A stretch of 64,000 nucleotides of DNA from Diphasiastrum complanatum (GCA_029204225.1 CM055092.1:15090059-15154058); one strand, 5' to 3'. Shown: positions 1 to 12,399, counted from the stretch's first letter. Notes: generated from the sequence alone by a model not told the origin. Numbers and translations: made by a program.

Positions 1-1773
1 TACAAGACAACCACTACATTGTATGAGAGAATAGGTAGGATTGTATGAGATTCAACTCTTAGCATGTAAATTGACCAATGAATAAAGATCATCAAGAAGA
101 TTGTATTATATCTAATGTAATTGTACAACAAGCACTACCTAGACAAAAAATCAGTATATGCAAATTTGCATGCCAAAAGGTGCTGCTAGAATTCATAAAT
201 GTAAAATCAAACCAAACTATTACAAATGTTATATACTCCACCAATATTTGAATCAAAATACAAATATCACTTTGCTTTATAGCAGGTTGGAATGTCTGCT
301 TGTTGATGTAGCTTGTCGTGTTGTGACCTTATAATCAACTCTCGAGTATTCAATAAAAGTCTTGTGGAGGAATGCGAAAGGACAAAAGGAATATTATGGA
401 TGTCTTTAGTGACATAAATCATTAAACAAAAAGTATTTACAATGTAAATCCTTTTACAAAAAAATTTGTGCTCTCTTTATTTCAATTGTCCTTATGTTCC
501 AAACACTTGAATGAGGCACTAGTACTAGCACACAAATTTGGCATTTCAATAACTAGTGGATCAAGAAATTTGATATGTCAACCTCAAAAAATACAATCAC
601 AACTTCATTACCTTGTGAGTCAACTTGGTTCATTTGCTTGTGCACAATGAAAATGAAGCCTAGTCTACAAGCTACTTTCCATTATGATCAAGATTGTTGT
701 ACAACTAACAAAACCTAGATAAATATTCAGTTAGACCACATAAATTTTATCATATTATGAGGACTTTACTATTGTGATCTACTCCCTCTTTTGACCAGCT
801 CATAATGTTTCCCATCCGAAAAGATGTTTCCCCCTCCCCCTGAAATGAAAATGATAAGCGAAAAATGGGATACAAGAACCGAGAATGTTAATAACACAAA
901 AGGATAGTAGTCACAAGGAAGACACAATAGTGCTTGTGGAAGAAAGTGATTTATATGGAAAGTTCATGTTTAAATAAAGTCAATAAACTCTTAAAAATTG
1001 CTAAAATATGTCAAATTTGACTTTCAAAAAAATCATTTTTATATATGGGAAACACTTCCACAAGTTGTTTTTCCAATTGGTGAAACTTAGAGTTGGGCAC
1101 AAAGTTTTGTCAAAGTGTGTCTTAGCACAAAGTGCTCTTTCTACTACAAATACGTAGGATAAAAATGCTCAACTTTCATCTTTGACCAACAATTTGAGCA
1201 ATAATTGTAGAAACCACAATGTATCGTCCCCCAACACTCAATCTATCTCATTAGACTTGAACCCATAATCTTCTACATGCCTATTTAAGCATGCTTCACT
1301 GATCCTTACTATAGAGTATGACATCACTCTCATGTGATTAGTTGGCACAAGAACTCAAGAAAATGTCAAGGGAGCTCTTCTCTCAAGCACACAACACCTA
1401 AAATCAAAAAATTAAGAAAATGCCCATGCCCAAGATTGATCAGAATTTATATCATTTAGTACATTAACTTCACATGTTATCATGTTTGTTATCTCCTAAA
1501 TAATAATTAGTATTGTCTTTTAGCTCTTTTTTAGCTCATCTTGAACACTCTTAACATCAGATGCAACTATCACAAATTGGCTGGTATCATTATTTGTGAA
1601 TAACTGATGGAACTTTAGTGCGCTTTTGTCGCGCCTGATTCATATTGTATACACTTAGATAGAGTCAATTTATGAGTTGCGGCTACTGCTACAATCTAAC
1701 CTCTTAAGCTACAGACTGACACTATAGTTTTGATATTGATTAATAAAGAGTAGATGAAAACATTAACGTTTAC
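1..1773. other. AT-rich stretch, no gene seen
   Basis: I see no protein family, RNA gene or clear terminal repeat here. Open frames are short and lack recognisable domains. The stretch is probably old intergenic or decayed repeat DNA. Confidence 0.5.
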
Positions 1774-2420
1774 AACATACAATAACTGAGCCATCACTAT
1801 TCATGCATGAAACACAACTGAACTTGTAAATATTGTAAGCATACATCAAAGGATTCACAGATCGCACATGTTGGGCAGGATGCGAAAATCATCTATTGCA
1901 TGTATATTATCAGAATTGATTTTACATCAAAAACTTGAGAGTCACTCTCTGGATAGCTCTGGATCCCAAACAACCAAGAGAGTCACTCTCTCTCACGGAT
2001 AGATAGTATCATAAACTAGCACACACACCCTTCTTACTGCTCTCTCTCACGTTGATCCTATATGTAAACAATGGAATATGTAGTAATAAAAAGAATGTAT
2101 TGTGTTAATTCTAACTACTTCCAGTTGCCTTTTGTCGTCGTCCTTTGTGATTTCCTTACATTTTGCTGCTTGCACTACCCATTCACGTGCTGGTTCCATT
2201 TCCCGAAAAATGTGAAGAATGCGACAAAGTCTTCTACTTAACATTCCAAGCAGATATCGCAAAATACGAAAAATGTGAAATGTGGCTAGAAACATGTGCA
2301 CTATCACATTTGACTTCGACGAAAAATCCAAGAAAGCCAAAGACAAGTTTCGAAAGTTTCCGTGAGCAGGTGGAACACAAAATATGGACGCTTTGACACG
2401 AAAAACCTTCAGTTTCTTCA
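1774..2420 (-). repeat. 3' LTR of the deleted copia element
   Basis: It is a direct repeat of 3298-3955 with many scattered differences. On the minus strand it begins TGAAGAAACTGAAGG right after the purine tract. Open frames on both strands inside it are not conserved between the two copies and are not genes. Confidence 0.7.
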
Positions 2421-2430
2421 ACTCCCTCTC

Positions 2431-3297
2431 AAAGCGGGTATTTTTGTGATACCCAGGCTTGCTCTCTGCCTTTTATAAATCGCCTTATCTAAAGGCTTTG
2501 TGAATATGTCAGCTACCATCTACTTAGCTGGAACGAACATGGTCTTCAACCTATCTCTCTCAACCAGATCCCTAATTAGATGATACTTAATTGCCATGTG
2601 TTTCGTTCTAGAATGAAACACGGGATCTTTTGTCAGATGTATTATCCATGTAGAGAATCAATGGCTCATCAATGTTCTCTCCTAGTCCATATAGGAACTA
2701 TTTGAGCTAGGTCAGTTCATTAGCCATCTTGGCTGCGACAACATATTCTGCCTCACCAAACGATCGGGCAGTTATGGTATGCTTCTTACTGACCCAAATA
2801 ACAGCTGCATCCACTGCTATGGTACGTTCTCCTGAAATGCTCTTGTAGTCATGGATGCCCAGCTTGCGTCGTTGTAGGACTTTACCTAAAATCCTGCTTC
2901 CCGAGAATAGCAAAGTCCATAGTCCTTTGTATGTTGAAGGTACTCTATGATTCTCTTGGAAATTTTCTAGTGTACAGGTCCTGGATTAATATTGAATTGG
3001 CTCGGTCTAAATACTACATAGGCGATGTCTGGCCTTGTATTATCTGCCAAGTACATCAAAGAACCTATCAACCTTCTATAAGGCTTATTGAGCATTGCTT
3101 TCTGTTCTTCTTGGTTTTTGGGACAGTCCTCATTGGTCACAACTGTATTAGGCACCATTGGAGTATATACTCCTTCGCTATCCGTCATTTGGAAATCATC
3201 AATAATTTTTTGAATGTACCTTGATTGGTGTAGCTACAGCCTACCACTCTCAAGGTCTCTATCAATCTGTAATCCCAGGTAGCATCTTGCTTCTCCT
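2431..3297 (-). pseudogene. Copia RT C-terminus and RNase H remnant
   Basis: Read on the minus strand, the first residues match the RT segment Y-L-G-L-Q-I-D-R. These are followed by the block GSLMYLADNTRPDIAYVV (about 3020-3090) typical of copia RT just before RNase H. The RNase H part shows EAEYVVAA (about 2720-2750) and the tail MVADIFTKPLDKA, ending at the polypurine tract. Several stops and frame changes interrupt it, so it is not functional. RNase H of such elements degrades the RNA strand during reverse transcription. Confidence 0.8.
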
Positions 3298-3955
3298 AAC
3301 ATACAATAACTGAGACATCACTATTCATGCATGAAACACAGCTGAACTTGTAACTGTTGTAAGGAAGACATCAAAGGATTCACAGATCGCATAGGTTGGG
3401 CAGGATGGGGAAATCATCTATTGCATGTATATTATCAAAATTGATTTTACATCAAAAACTTGAGCACTGTCTGAATCCCAAACAACGCATCAACGCAAGA
3501 GAGCCACTCTCTCTCACGAGTAGCTAGTATCATAACTAGCACACACACCCTTATTACTGCTCTCTCTCACGTTGATCCTATATGTAAACAAGGGAGAGAT
3601 TAATTAATCTAATTTGTAGTAATAAAAACAACGTATTATATTAATTCTAACTACTTCTGGTTGCCTGTTGTTATCCTCTGTGCTTTTCTTACATTTTGTT
3701 GCTTGCACTGCCCATGCTGGTTCCATTTCCCGAAAAATGCAAAGACTTCGACAAGTCTTCTACTTAACATTCCAAGCAGATATCACAAAATTCGCAAAAT
3801 GTGAAAAATGCAAAATGTGACTAGAAAAATGTGCACTGTCACGTTTGACTTTGGCAAAAAATCCGAGAAAGCGGAATACAAGTTTCGGAAGTTTCCATGA
3901 GCCGACGGAACACAAAATATAAACACTTTGACATAAGAAACCTTCAGTTTCTTCA
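3298..3955 (-). repeat. 5' LTR of the deleted copia element
   Basis: It is the partner of 1774-2420 in the same orientation. Its inner edge abuts mid-RT coding sequence directly, with no primer-binding site or gag between, which marks the deletion breakpoint. Confidence 0.68.
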
Positions 3956-4269
3956 AACACCTAGCCTTTTTAGCATTAAAATTTTAGAGGTTCAACTCTC
4001 GTATTTTTTATATTTCACTTTCGATACAGAACTTGAAATTTTTTTGAGCTATTTGACCTAACTACCGCCAAGGCACTGCAAGATACCACCAAGGCACGGC
4101 GAGGTCAACCGTATGGTCACTATGCAAAGACCAACCGCCAAGGCACCGCAAGAGTCAACATGCGGTTGCGATAAGCGCCGTCCTATTGGACTCTGAAAGA
4201 CTTATATACACATTGTATAGATGTTAGTACAAGTCAAATACTTCCTAAGTACAACAAAGTACTTAGTCA
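3956..4269. other. Spacer with a short repeated motif
   Basis: There is no gene. The motif ACCGCCAAGGCACYGCAAG occurs about three times between 4068 and 4155. The stretch may belong to the LTR of the older element into which Copia-1 inserted, but I cannot prove this. Confidence 0.3.
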
Positions 4270-5440
4270 TGTTGGGAAAGAAAGAGGGGATTAAGAGAGA
4301 AGAGGATCAGTCGTGTGTGAGAAACGAAAATAGCTCGAAAAGAAAACGAACACAAACGAGAAGCAAAACCTTTAACAGAAAGTGTTCGTGTGCAGCAGAA
4401 TGAGCTACATGATTCTTTCCTTAAGCATAACTACGCCTATCAGAACGAATAGAACGTTAGTGATGGAAATCACGGTCATCCTAATCACGTAGCCAAACAT
4501 TAATAAATAAAGCACTAGAAGAATAATTTGTCGCGAACAGCTACACAAATTCTGTGTTGCAAATGATTCGTGAAGAGCTAGACTAAGCTCAACTGATAAT
4601 CAGTCGCGAATGATTTCCGAAAGGCAAGACTAAATATTAGTCGTCTAGAACCAAATTACCAAATTGAACAACTAGAAAGTCAAATATAATGAAGAAGAAG
4701 CATAGCAATATTGACACAGATCTGAACGTAGAACAAAGAGCTGTTATCAGATTAAGTATATCCAATATCCATGTCAATCATGCAGTAGAGCGCAAGACAA
4801 TAGCCGACAAAACCGTGTGCTCTACAAAGCTAGTTCAATCTGTAAAGGAACGAAACCTATTATTGACAATAAAGAATCAATGCACAAGGCATCTACTTCG
4901 ACTATCTCTGATAAGCTTTCAATGCTAGATTTACACATGCTTATCTTAATCTCTTTATCAATCGTCAAACTGAATATGCAAATAGTATTCAGTATATATA
5001 CACAATGTTACAGGTGTGCAGATGAAGAAAGTACAAATTGGATGTGCTGTTTGTAGGAGATCATGGGTGGCTGCAGTCATTGTCAAGTCTGTTAGCGCAG
5101 CTGCATGGGGTGAGCGTGAAGAGGCCGCGACATCAGCCTTCGCTGAAATGAACGTTGATGAAGATGCAAAAAATGCGACACTCTGACGAAATGCCTTAGG
5201 ATTTGGTTTACAGGGTGCCTTCGCTTTTCCTAGAGCACCTTTGGCATTTTGTAAGGCAGTGTCATCTTTTTCGTCCACAAATCACATGTAAAAACACAGT
5301 GTCGCATTTTTTGCCTTTCTTTCACCTGTGAGAATTTACTTGTATATATGCAGATTGAGAGACAACGTGAGTAAAAAATGCAGCATGAATGGAGGCAGAT
5401 TAAAATGGGCTTTAGGAGAGTAGAGGAAATAAATCCAACA
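4270..5440 (-). repeat. Copia-1 3' LTR (1171 bp)
   Basis: It starts TGTTGG and ends CCAACA. It is a direct repeat of 9538-10692 with scattered substitutions and small indels, so the insertion is not very recent. Confidence 0.92.
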
Positions 5441-5448
5441 CCCCCCTT
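5441..5448 (-). other. Copia-1 polypurine tract
   Basis: The minus strand reads AAGGGGGG directly before the 3' LTR TGTTGG. The polyprotein stop codon overlaps it. This is the usual primer for plus-strand DNA synthesis. Confidence 0.8.
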
Positions 5449-8400
5449 AATCTGGATCCATGTATGCCTTGATCTTCAAACTAAGCAATGCACAAAATTT
5501 GTTGTGTGCATTAACACTTAATGCTTTCATGAAAATATCTGCAACCATGTCTTGCGTTCTGCAGTATGTTAAGCTCACCTCCTTGTTGAGAACCTTGCCC
5601 TTGATGTAGTGATATCTGATTTCAATGTGCTTACTCCGAGAGTGAAATCTAGGATTGGTCGATAAGGCAATAACACTCTGATTATCACAAAATAAAATTG
5701 TAGGGCTGTACTGATATAGATTAACGTCTGATAGTAAATTTCTCAACCAAAATGCTTCCTTAATAGATTGAGAAGCAACAATGTATTCTGCTTCTATAGA
5801 AGAAAGTGCGATAGAGGTTTGCTTACGACTGTTCCATGAAATAGGACCGCCGTTGAAGAAGAATGTAAATCCAGACGTGGATTTACGATTATCTACATCT
5901 CCTCCCCAGCTTGCATCAGAATAACCACTGAGCTTATGAAGATTGTCGTTGTTGACATCTCCATAGCAGATGCATTGGTCCATGGTAGCTCAAATATATC
6001 TCATGGCTCTTATGAGAACCTTCCAATGGATAATGCCAGGATTAGCCATATATTGGTTGAGTGAGTTTACGACAAAAGAGATATATGGTCTTGTACAGAC
6101 CATTGCATACATGAGAGATCCAAGTATCGATCGATACGTATACTCTCTCATCTGCTCCTCTTCCTGCTTGGTCTGTGGACATTGGTCCTTTGACAAGTGC
6201 AGGCCTGGATCCATCGATGAGTGAGCTAATTTACAATTCATTAGATTGTCTCTGTTAAGAACATTGTGAAGGTACCTTTGTTGAGTGATGTAAATCAATT
6301 GTTTCGCTTTGTCTCTGTGGATTTGAATGCCCAGACAGAAGTGAGCTTCGCCCAGATCAGTCATGTCAAACTCTGAAAACAACATCTGCTTAGAATCCTT
6401 AACCAAATTGGTATTGTTGCTGAAAGGCAACGTATCATCCACGTATAAGGTGATGATAATGAAGGATTTTTGTACTGACTTGGAATAGACATTGCAATCA
6501 ACAGTGCTTGGTTTAAATCCTTGTTCGATGAGGAATGTGTCGATCCTCTAAAACCAAGCTCTGGTAGACTGTGTCAAGCCGTACAGTGCTTTGTGGAGTT
6601 TACAGACATGATTTTTCATACCTTCTAGAACGTATCCTTCGGGCTGGATCATGTAGATGTCTTCTTGTATAACTCCATTCAGATAAGCTGTTTGTACATC
6701 AAGTTGATGTACTTCGAGGTAGGCAGCTGCAACATAAGACAAGAGCATTCGGATCGACGAATGCTTGACTATTGGACTGAAAGTCTCGCTGTAGTCGACG
6801 TTTGGGATTTGGGTGAATCCTCATGCTACCAGTCTTGCCTTCCTTCGATCAATTGCTCCGTTGGCATTGTATTTGATCTTAAAGATCCATTTGTAATCAA
6901 CGATGTTGCAACCAATAGGAGCTTCGACTAATGACCATGTCTAGCTCTTGATCAGAGAGGAATACTCTCTGTCCATAGCTTCTCTCCAGAGATCAGAGTC
7001 TGGGTGGCTGAGTGCCTCTTCAACTATTGTTAGTTCCTGTATTAAGAGAAAGACAGACTTAGGAGTATACCTTGTGGGCTGTGTGCGCACTCGACTTGAT
7101 CTTCTGGGAGGATTCGGCTGATGAACCGCTCCTAGGACTTGTTGCTGGTTAGTAGCAACATATTCGTCTGATTCGCTGTCATGAAGTGGGTCGTCAATAG
7201 ACACGCCTGAGCCAGAAGCTCGGACTATCGTGTCAATGGTAGGTGATGAGGGTTCTCTTGGAGCACTATCCTTGCCTTTGAAGTCAACGAACTGATCCTC
7301 AATAAAGACTGTATCCCGGTTATACAAGATTTGCTGAGTAATGTCTTTTGGGATCTGCGCGTAGGTAATGCACCCAAACACTCTTAGGTTCTTCAAAGAA
7401 GGCTTAGAGCTTGTCCACACCTCGTGGGGTGTCTTGCCTTAGAGGGCCTTGGTCAAACATCTGTTCTAGATGTAAGCTACAGTGGAGAAAGCTTCAGCCC
7501 AGAATCTCTTGGGCAACGATATATGCGCTAGCATACATTTGGCTGATTCAACCAGGGTACAATTCTTCCTCTCAGCTAAGCCATTAGACTGAGGACTGTA
7601 AAGAGTGATGAATTGCTGCTCAATGTCTTGTCTTTGGTAGTACTCCTTAAACTCGATAGAGATATATTCTCCACCGTTGTCTGACCTTAGGGCCCTGATC
7701 GTCCATCCAATCTCCTTTTCTGCACGCTCCTTGAAGATTCTGAAGCAGTTGAAGGCTTCTGATTTTTTCTTTATAAAATACACCATAGCTCTTCTGGAAA
7801 ATTCATCGATAAAAGTTATAAAATACTCGGCATCCTTCAGTGAAGGATTTTTCATCTGGACACAAATGTCTGAATGTACAACATCTAGCATTCCTCTAGC
7901 AGTATGCTAATGGCTTGATCTAAATGGTTTCCTAGTCAGTTTACCAACTAGACAGCCTTGACAGACTAGTAACTCAAACTTTTCGCGAGGATTGTCGAGA
8001 TCAAGAACAATAGATTGTCTAGACATTTGTTGTACAACAGCATGATTCAAATGACCAGGTCTATAATGCCAAAGTAAACTTTTATTTGAATGAATAGAAG
8101 TACTGAGCGCCTGACTAGAGGCAGAAAAGCAATGACTTAATCTATACAAGTATCCATGCCTCTTTCCGAGTGCTAGGATCTTGCCTGTCCTATCAACTAC
8201 TTTGCACTAATCACATTCAAATTCTACTCTATGTCCTAGGTCTGTGATTCTGCTTACAAAGAGCATATTCGTAGAAAAATTCGGTACATATAGGACTTTA
8301 GAGAGTAGCTTAGACTGATCATTTGCAAAGGTTAATCTTACGATACCTTCACCTTTAATAGCTTGTGTGCTATTGTCGCCAAGGTGAACAAATTTTTGGG

Positions 8401-9355
8401 TACTGTAAGGTGTGTAGGACTCGAAACAGCCAATGAGGCTAGTCATGTGCTGAGTGGCTCCAGAATCCAGGAACCAAGAACTATCGCCAGATGCTCCTTG
8501 ATGGTTGTTCATGAAGGCATCACGATCCGCTTCTTGAATAGGTTGTGGAGCTTCTGCAGCTGCATTTGCCACTTGATTCGACTGTCCCTTGTTGTTGTTC
8601 TTCGCTTGTAGTATCCGACAGTCTTGAATTTCGTGGTTGTTTCGCTTGCAGTATCTGCAAAACAGCTTCTTCTTTGTCTACGAATTCGACTGTTCTTTGT
8701 GCTGAGCTGGTTTCTGGTCTGGCTTTGATTGCTTCAGGCCTTTCTTTATCTTATGCTTAGTCGTGCTCTTGTTGGTGTATAAGGCGTGAGAATCAGCTGA
8801 GGAGCTTGAGGCTTTGTTCCTCCGCGTGTCTTCCTGCAACAACATAGTAATGACTCTCGAAAGAGTTAGTTCTGGATGAGTGGTGATGAGCATCACCCAG
8901 TTGTCGTATGAGCTTGGCAAGCTTGTAAGCAGTTGCATCACTGCGTCTTGATAGTCTATGATAGATCCGACAGTAGCCATTTGTCTTAGCAGGTTCTTGA
9001 ATTAATTAATGTGATTCCTCAAGGAATCACCATTCGCCATCTTGAGGGAGTAAAATTTCTTCCTGAGATGTAGCTTAGAAGCTATATCTCGCACTTCGTA
9101 TAGTGTTCTCAAGATGTTCCAGACTTCTTTCGATGTTTGAGCCTCGGATACATGGCCGATCTGAGTATCCGTAATGTTGAGGATGATCAGCGCGAAAGCT
9201 TTTCCATCCTTTAGCCTCCATATGGCGATTGTTGCGTCGTTTGGTTCAGGTTTCTCTTCTGCACCTGTAACAACGTCATACAATTCTTTAGCCATTAGTA
9301 CAGTTTTCATCTTAAATTTTCACATATGGTAATTGGCTCCATCAAGCTTGTCCAT
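5447..9355 (-). pseudogene. Copia-1 gag-pol polyprotein, interrupted only by stop codons
   Basis: The frame opens with ATG at 9355 (MDKLDGANYH) and ends with TAA at 5447-5449, about 1300 codons. Domains in order: gag (9355-8680); a CX2CX4HX4C zinc knuckle (about 8660-8615); protease with LDSGATQHMT (about 8470); the GAG-pre-integrase segment with its H/C residues (8149-7907); integrase core with HSDIC, DEFS and SDNGGEY (7891-7466); RT with QLDVQTAYLNG and the catalytic YVDD (about 6450); RNase H with ALSSIEAEY (about 5800). All segments are in the same frame. Stops lie near 9319, 8999, 8675, 8204, 7904, 7463, 7440, 6938, 6821, 6545 and 5987. No frameshift was needed to follow it. Confidence 0.93.
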
Positions 9356-9525
9356 GATGGGATTGGCTTTCTATTGGAAATCCATGTGGAAGAATTAGTC
9401 TGTGATAGAAAAAACTATCAGTGACTTAAGTATGAAATCTAGTACAGAATTATAGAACAAGAAGACAATTACTCTATCGGCTAGTAGAGTCTTGTACTGT
9501 GGAAGCTTATCAGGCTACAAAAATC

Positions 9526-9537
9526 GCTTTGATACCA
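9526..9537 (-). other. Copia-1 primer-binding site
   Basis: The minus strand reads TGGTATCAAAGC immediately after the end of the 5' LTR. It is close to the complement of the plant initiator methionine tRNA 3' end (TGGTATCAGAGC), with one difference. Confidence 0.85.
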
Positions 9538-10692
9538 TGTTGGAAAAGAAAGAGGGAATTAAGAGAGAAGATGATCAGTCATGTGTGAGAAACGAAAATA
9601 GCTCGAAAAGAAAACGAACATGAACGAGAAGTGAAACTCGAATGGAAAGTGTTCATGCGCAGCAGAATGAGCTATACAACTCTTTCCCTAGGCATGACTA
9701 CACCTATTAAAATGAACAGAACGTTAGTGATGGAAATCATGGTCGTTTTGATTACGTAGCCAAACAATAATAAGTAAAGCACCAGAAGAATAATTTGTCG
9801 TGAACAGCTAGACAAATTATGTGTCACGAATGATTCGCAAAGAGCTAGACTGAGCTCGACTGATAACCAGTCACAAATGATTCGTGAAAGGCAAGACTAA
9901 ATATTAGTCGTCTAAAACCAGATTAGCAAATTGAGCAACTAGAAACAGACAAAATGAGCAATATTGACACAGATCTGAACGTGGAACAAAGAGCTGTTAT
10001 CAGATTAAGTATATCCAATATCCATGTCAATCATGCGGTAGAGCGCAAGACAATAGCCGACGAAACCGTGTGCTCTACAAAGCTAGTTCAATCTATAAAG
10101 GAATGAAACCTATTATTGACAATAAAGAATCAATGCACAAGGCATCTACTTCGACTATCTCTGATAAGCTTCTAATGCTAGATTTGCACATGCTTATCTT
10201 AATCTCTTTATCAATCATCAAATTGAATATGCAAATAGTATTCAGTATATATACACAATGTTACAAGTGTGTAGATGAAGGAAGTACAAATTGGATGTGC
10301 TGTTTGTAGGAGATTGTGGGTGGCTGTAGTCATTATCAAGTCTGTTAGCGCAGCTGCATGGGGTGAGCGTGAAGAGGCCGCGACATCAGCCTTCACTGAA
10401 ATGAACATTGATGAAGATGCGAAAAATGCAACACTCTGACGAAATGCCTTAGGATTTGGTTTACAGGGTGCCTTCGCTTTTTCTAGAGCACCTTTGGCAT
10501 TTTGTAAGACAGTGTCTCTTTTTTGTCCACAAATCACGTGTAAAAACACAGTGTCGCATTTTTTGCCTTTCTTTCACCTGTGAGAATTTACTTGTATATA
10601 TGCAGACTAAGAGACAACGTGAGTAAAAAATACAGCATGAATGGAGGCAGATTAAAATGGGATTGAGGAGAGTAGAGGAAATAAATCCAACA
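9538..10692 (-). repeat. Copia-1 5' LTR (1155 bp)
   Basis: It is the partner of 4270-5440. It abuts the primer-binding site at its low-coordinate end, which makes it the 5' LTR of the minus-strand element. Confidence 0.92.
10245..10254 (-). promoter_or_regulatory. Candidate TATA element in Copia-1 5' LTR
   Basis: GTATATATAC lies about 440 bp into the LTR on the coding strand and is also present in the other LTR near 4991-5000. Position and sequence suit a pol II TATA box. There is no transcript evidence. Confidence 0.35.
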
Positions 10693-10697
10693 AGTTA

Positions 10698-11315
10698 GAT
10701 GTAGAACATTTATTGTGATTAATTACATGGATGTAGTGTATAAATGCATCTTCTTCACGCACTCTATATGATGCTCCACCAACAAAGCGAATGATATCAA
10801 GTATCCAAGTTATGCCGCCATTTTTTAGGCTATAACGTATTCAATGTTGTTCAAGCTTTCATTGTAATATAGAAATAACACGTTATTCATCTGAGTTTAA
10901 CATAGATGTATGATGTTGTGATTTGATTACACTTACTACTGCTTGTTCATTCTTGTTCACTCACTCTCATCAGATCACGGACGTCAATGGCTCCTTAGTA
11001 TCTGATCAGACAATGGCTGTCTTTGACACCTGAGGAACTTGCATTACCATTTTACATTCTGAACTGAACTTTGTTTTGAATCTGATTTACAGTAATACCA
11101 CACCTCTTCTAATCTCTTTGGTGGATTGTACTCATCTTTATTTGGGTACGAATTAATTTAAGATCCTGTGAGTGTGAATGCATGAGCTGCGAATCCATTT
11201 TTGCATTAATAATTTTTTAGAATGTTCTTGTTAGTAGCAGGCCATAACAACGGGAGAGTTGTTTCACAAATATTTCTTTCTCTCTTTCTCCATTCCGTCC
11301 TCTCACCTTACAGAT
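10698..11315 (+). repeat. Probable partial LTR of an older plus-strand copia element
   Basis: This stretch ends ...CTTACA just before a Met-tRNA-type primer-binding site (11316-11328), so its right part should be LTR. The left part was probably split off by the Copia-1 insertion. No second copy is visible in the window to set the borders. Confidence 0.4.
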
Positions 11316-11328
11316 TGGTATCAAAGAG
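11316..11328 (+). other. Primer-binding site, plus-strand copia remnant
   Basis: TGGTATCAAAGAG matches the complement of initiator Met-tRNA for most of its length. It lies 53 bp before a gag start. Confidence 0.6.
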
Positions 11329-11380
11329 TTAGCTTAATAAATCGAGAAATTAAGATTGTTCTATTTGTATTACTATCTGC

Positions 11381-11613
11381 ATGTCTCTTACTGGTAACTT
11401 CTCATGTTCTTCATCCAACGAAGTTAGAATCATTGACAAGTTCAAAAGATCTAATTTCTATATCGGAAAGTTAAAACTCCGGATGATGCTAATAAATAGA
11501 GATTTTTGGAATGTTGTAGACGGGTCAAACCCAAAACTAGAAGACGCTGATCATCACTCAGCTAAGGCTCGAAAAATCAAAGATAAGAAGGCCCTAGCAG
11601 TGATCAAGAAGCA
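11381..11613 (+). pseudogene. Copia gag N-terminal fragment
   Basis: The frame from ATG 11381 reads like the N-terminus of copia Gag: a short leader, then DKFKRSNFYIGKLKLRMML (normally a W in place of the G) and WNVVDGSNP. After about 75 residues it runs into sequence belonging to a gag on the opposite strand. It is a fragment cut by rearrangement or nested insertion and has no function of its own. Confidence 0.65.
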
Positions 11614-12391
11614 CTTGTATTTTGTCTTGTCAATCTTCTTCTTGCCTTTTGAACTTGATGGTGAATCCTCCTCCTTGGTCTCCTTTTGATGATTCTTCTT
11701 GGCTCCATTGGTTTTCTTCATGCCCTTGAATGAGAAATTGGCTTTATCATCTCCCTCATGCAATGACAAAGAGTTCATCCTAGCCTTTGTGTGGAGCATC
11801 CTACACTCTTCAGCTATAAGCACATCTTGAAGTTTTTCAATTGTAGGCAAAGTGTCTTGGCTGGCAAAGCTTTGGACCAAATTTGTGAATTCATCACCTA
11901 GACCATTAACGACAACATGGACAAGTTCATTATCTTTAATCTTCTCCCCAATAGAGGCTAACTCTTTGTTGAGAGGTTTAATTATTCACATAGTTTTGTG
12001 CATTTTCCTCACTTCTTCTCATGCTTTGCAAAATTTGATTTCTTAACATGAGAACTCTTGAAGTGTTATTGGATTCATAAATGGATTTCGATGAATCGCA
12101 TGCCTCTTTAGTTGTTGTACAAGAATAAACTTCTTTCAAAAGATCATTGCTGACATTAATTTTAATACAATGAAGTGGTAGCCTAGCTTTCTTCTTGTAT
12201 CTAATTAACTCTTGTGCACCAAGAGGTTCATCCTCTTCTTCAAACACAAATTCATAGCGGTCTTGGAGCACCATTAGTGACTCCATCCTTACTTTCCAAA
12301 TGGAATAATTTGTAGAATCCGACCTTTCACTAGGTTCTAGAACCAATTGTTCCCATTCTCCTAATGAAATTCTACAACAAAAAATGCACAA
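11614..12391 (-). pseudogene. Copia gag (UBN2 type) remnant
   Basis: Two segments on the minus strand belong together. 12391-11978 has LEPSERSDSTNYSIWKVRME and continues through the helical gag core to QILQSMRRSEENAQNYVN. 11880-11554 carries the basic tail and the start of a zinc knuckle (K-Y-K-C-F), broken at the junction near 11614. Upstream lie a leader, a primer-binding site (13076-13087) and an LTR (13088-13671), so this was the 5' half of a minus-strand element. A frame interruption lies between the segments near 11880-11978. Confidence 0.75.
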
Positions 12392-12399
12392 AAAATTGA

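Larger units (their letters stand above)
1774..3955 (-). mobile_element. Internally deleted Ty1/copia element (LTR - partial pol - LTR)
   Basis: Two direct repeats of about 650 bp (1774-2420 and 3298-3955) flank only about 880 bp of internal DNA. That DNA encodes, on the minus strand, the C-terminal part of a copia reverse transcriptase and an RNase H. A purine-rich tract (plus-strand actccctctc at 2421-2430) adjoins the 2420 repeat, as expected for a polypurine tract before a 3' LTR. Gag, protease, integrase and most of RT are missing, and the RT frame starts directly at the inner edge of the other LTR. No clean target-site duplication was found. Confidence 0.7.
4270..10692 (-). mobile_element. 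Copia-1: structurally complete Ty1/copia retrotransposon
   Basis: It has two LTRs (4270-5440 and 9538-10692), both TGTTGG...CCAACA. A primer-binding site complementary to initiator Met-tRNA (9526-9537) and a polypurine tract (5441-5448) are present. One minus-strand gag-pol reading frame has the copia domain order gag, protease, integrase, RT, RNase H. Flanks agtca (4265-4269) and agtta (10693-10697) look like a 5-bp target duplication with one change. At least eleven in-frame stops make it non-autonomous today. The pol remnant at 17941-19490 belongs to the same family. Confidence 0.93.

Noticed and set aside
2047-2421. Minus-strand 124-codon frame and the overlapping plus-strand frame at 2163-2396
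   Set aside because: Both lie inside an LTR and are broken in the other LTR copy (3298-3955).
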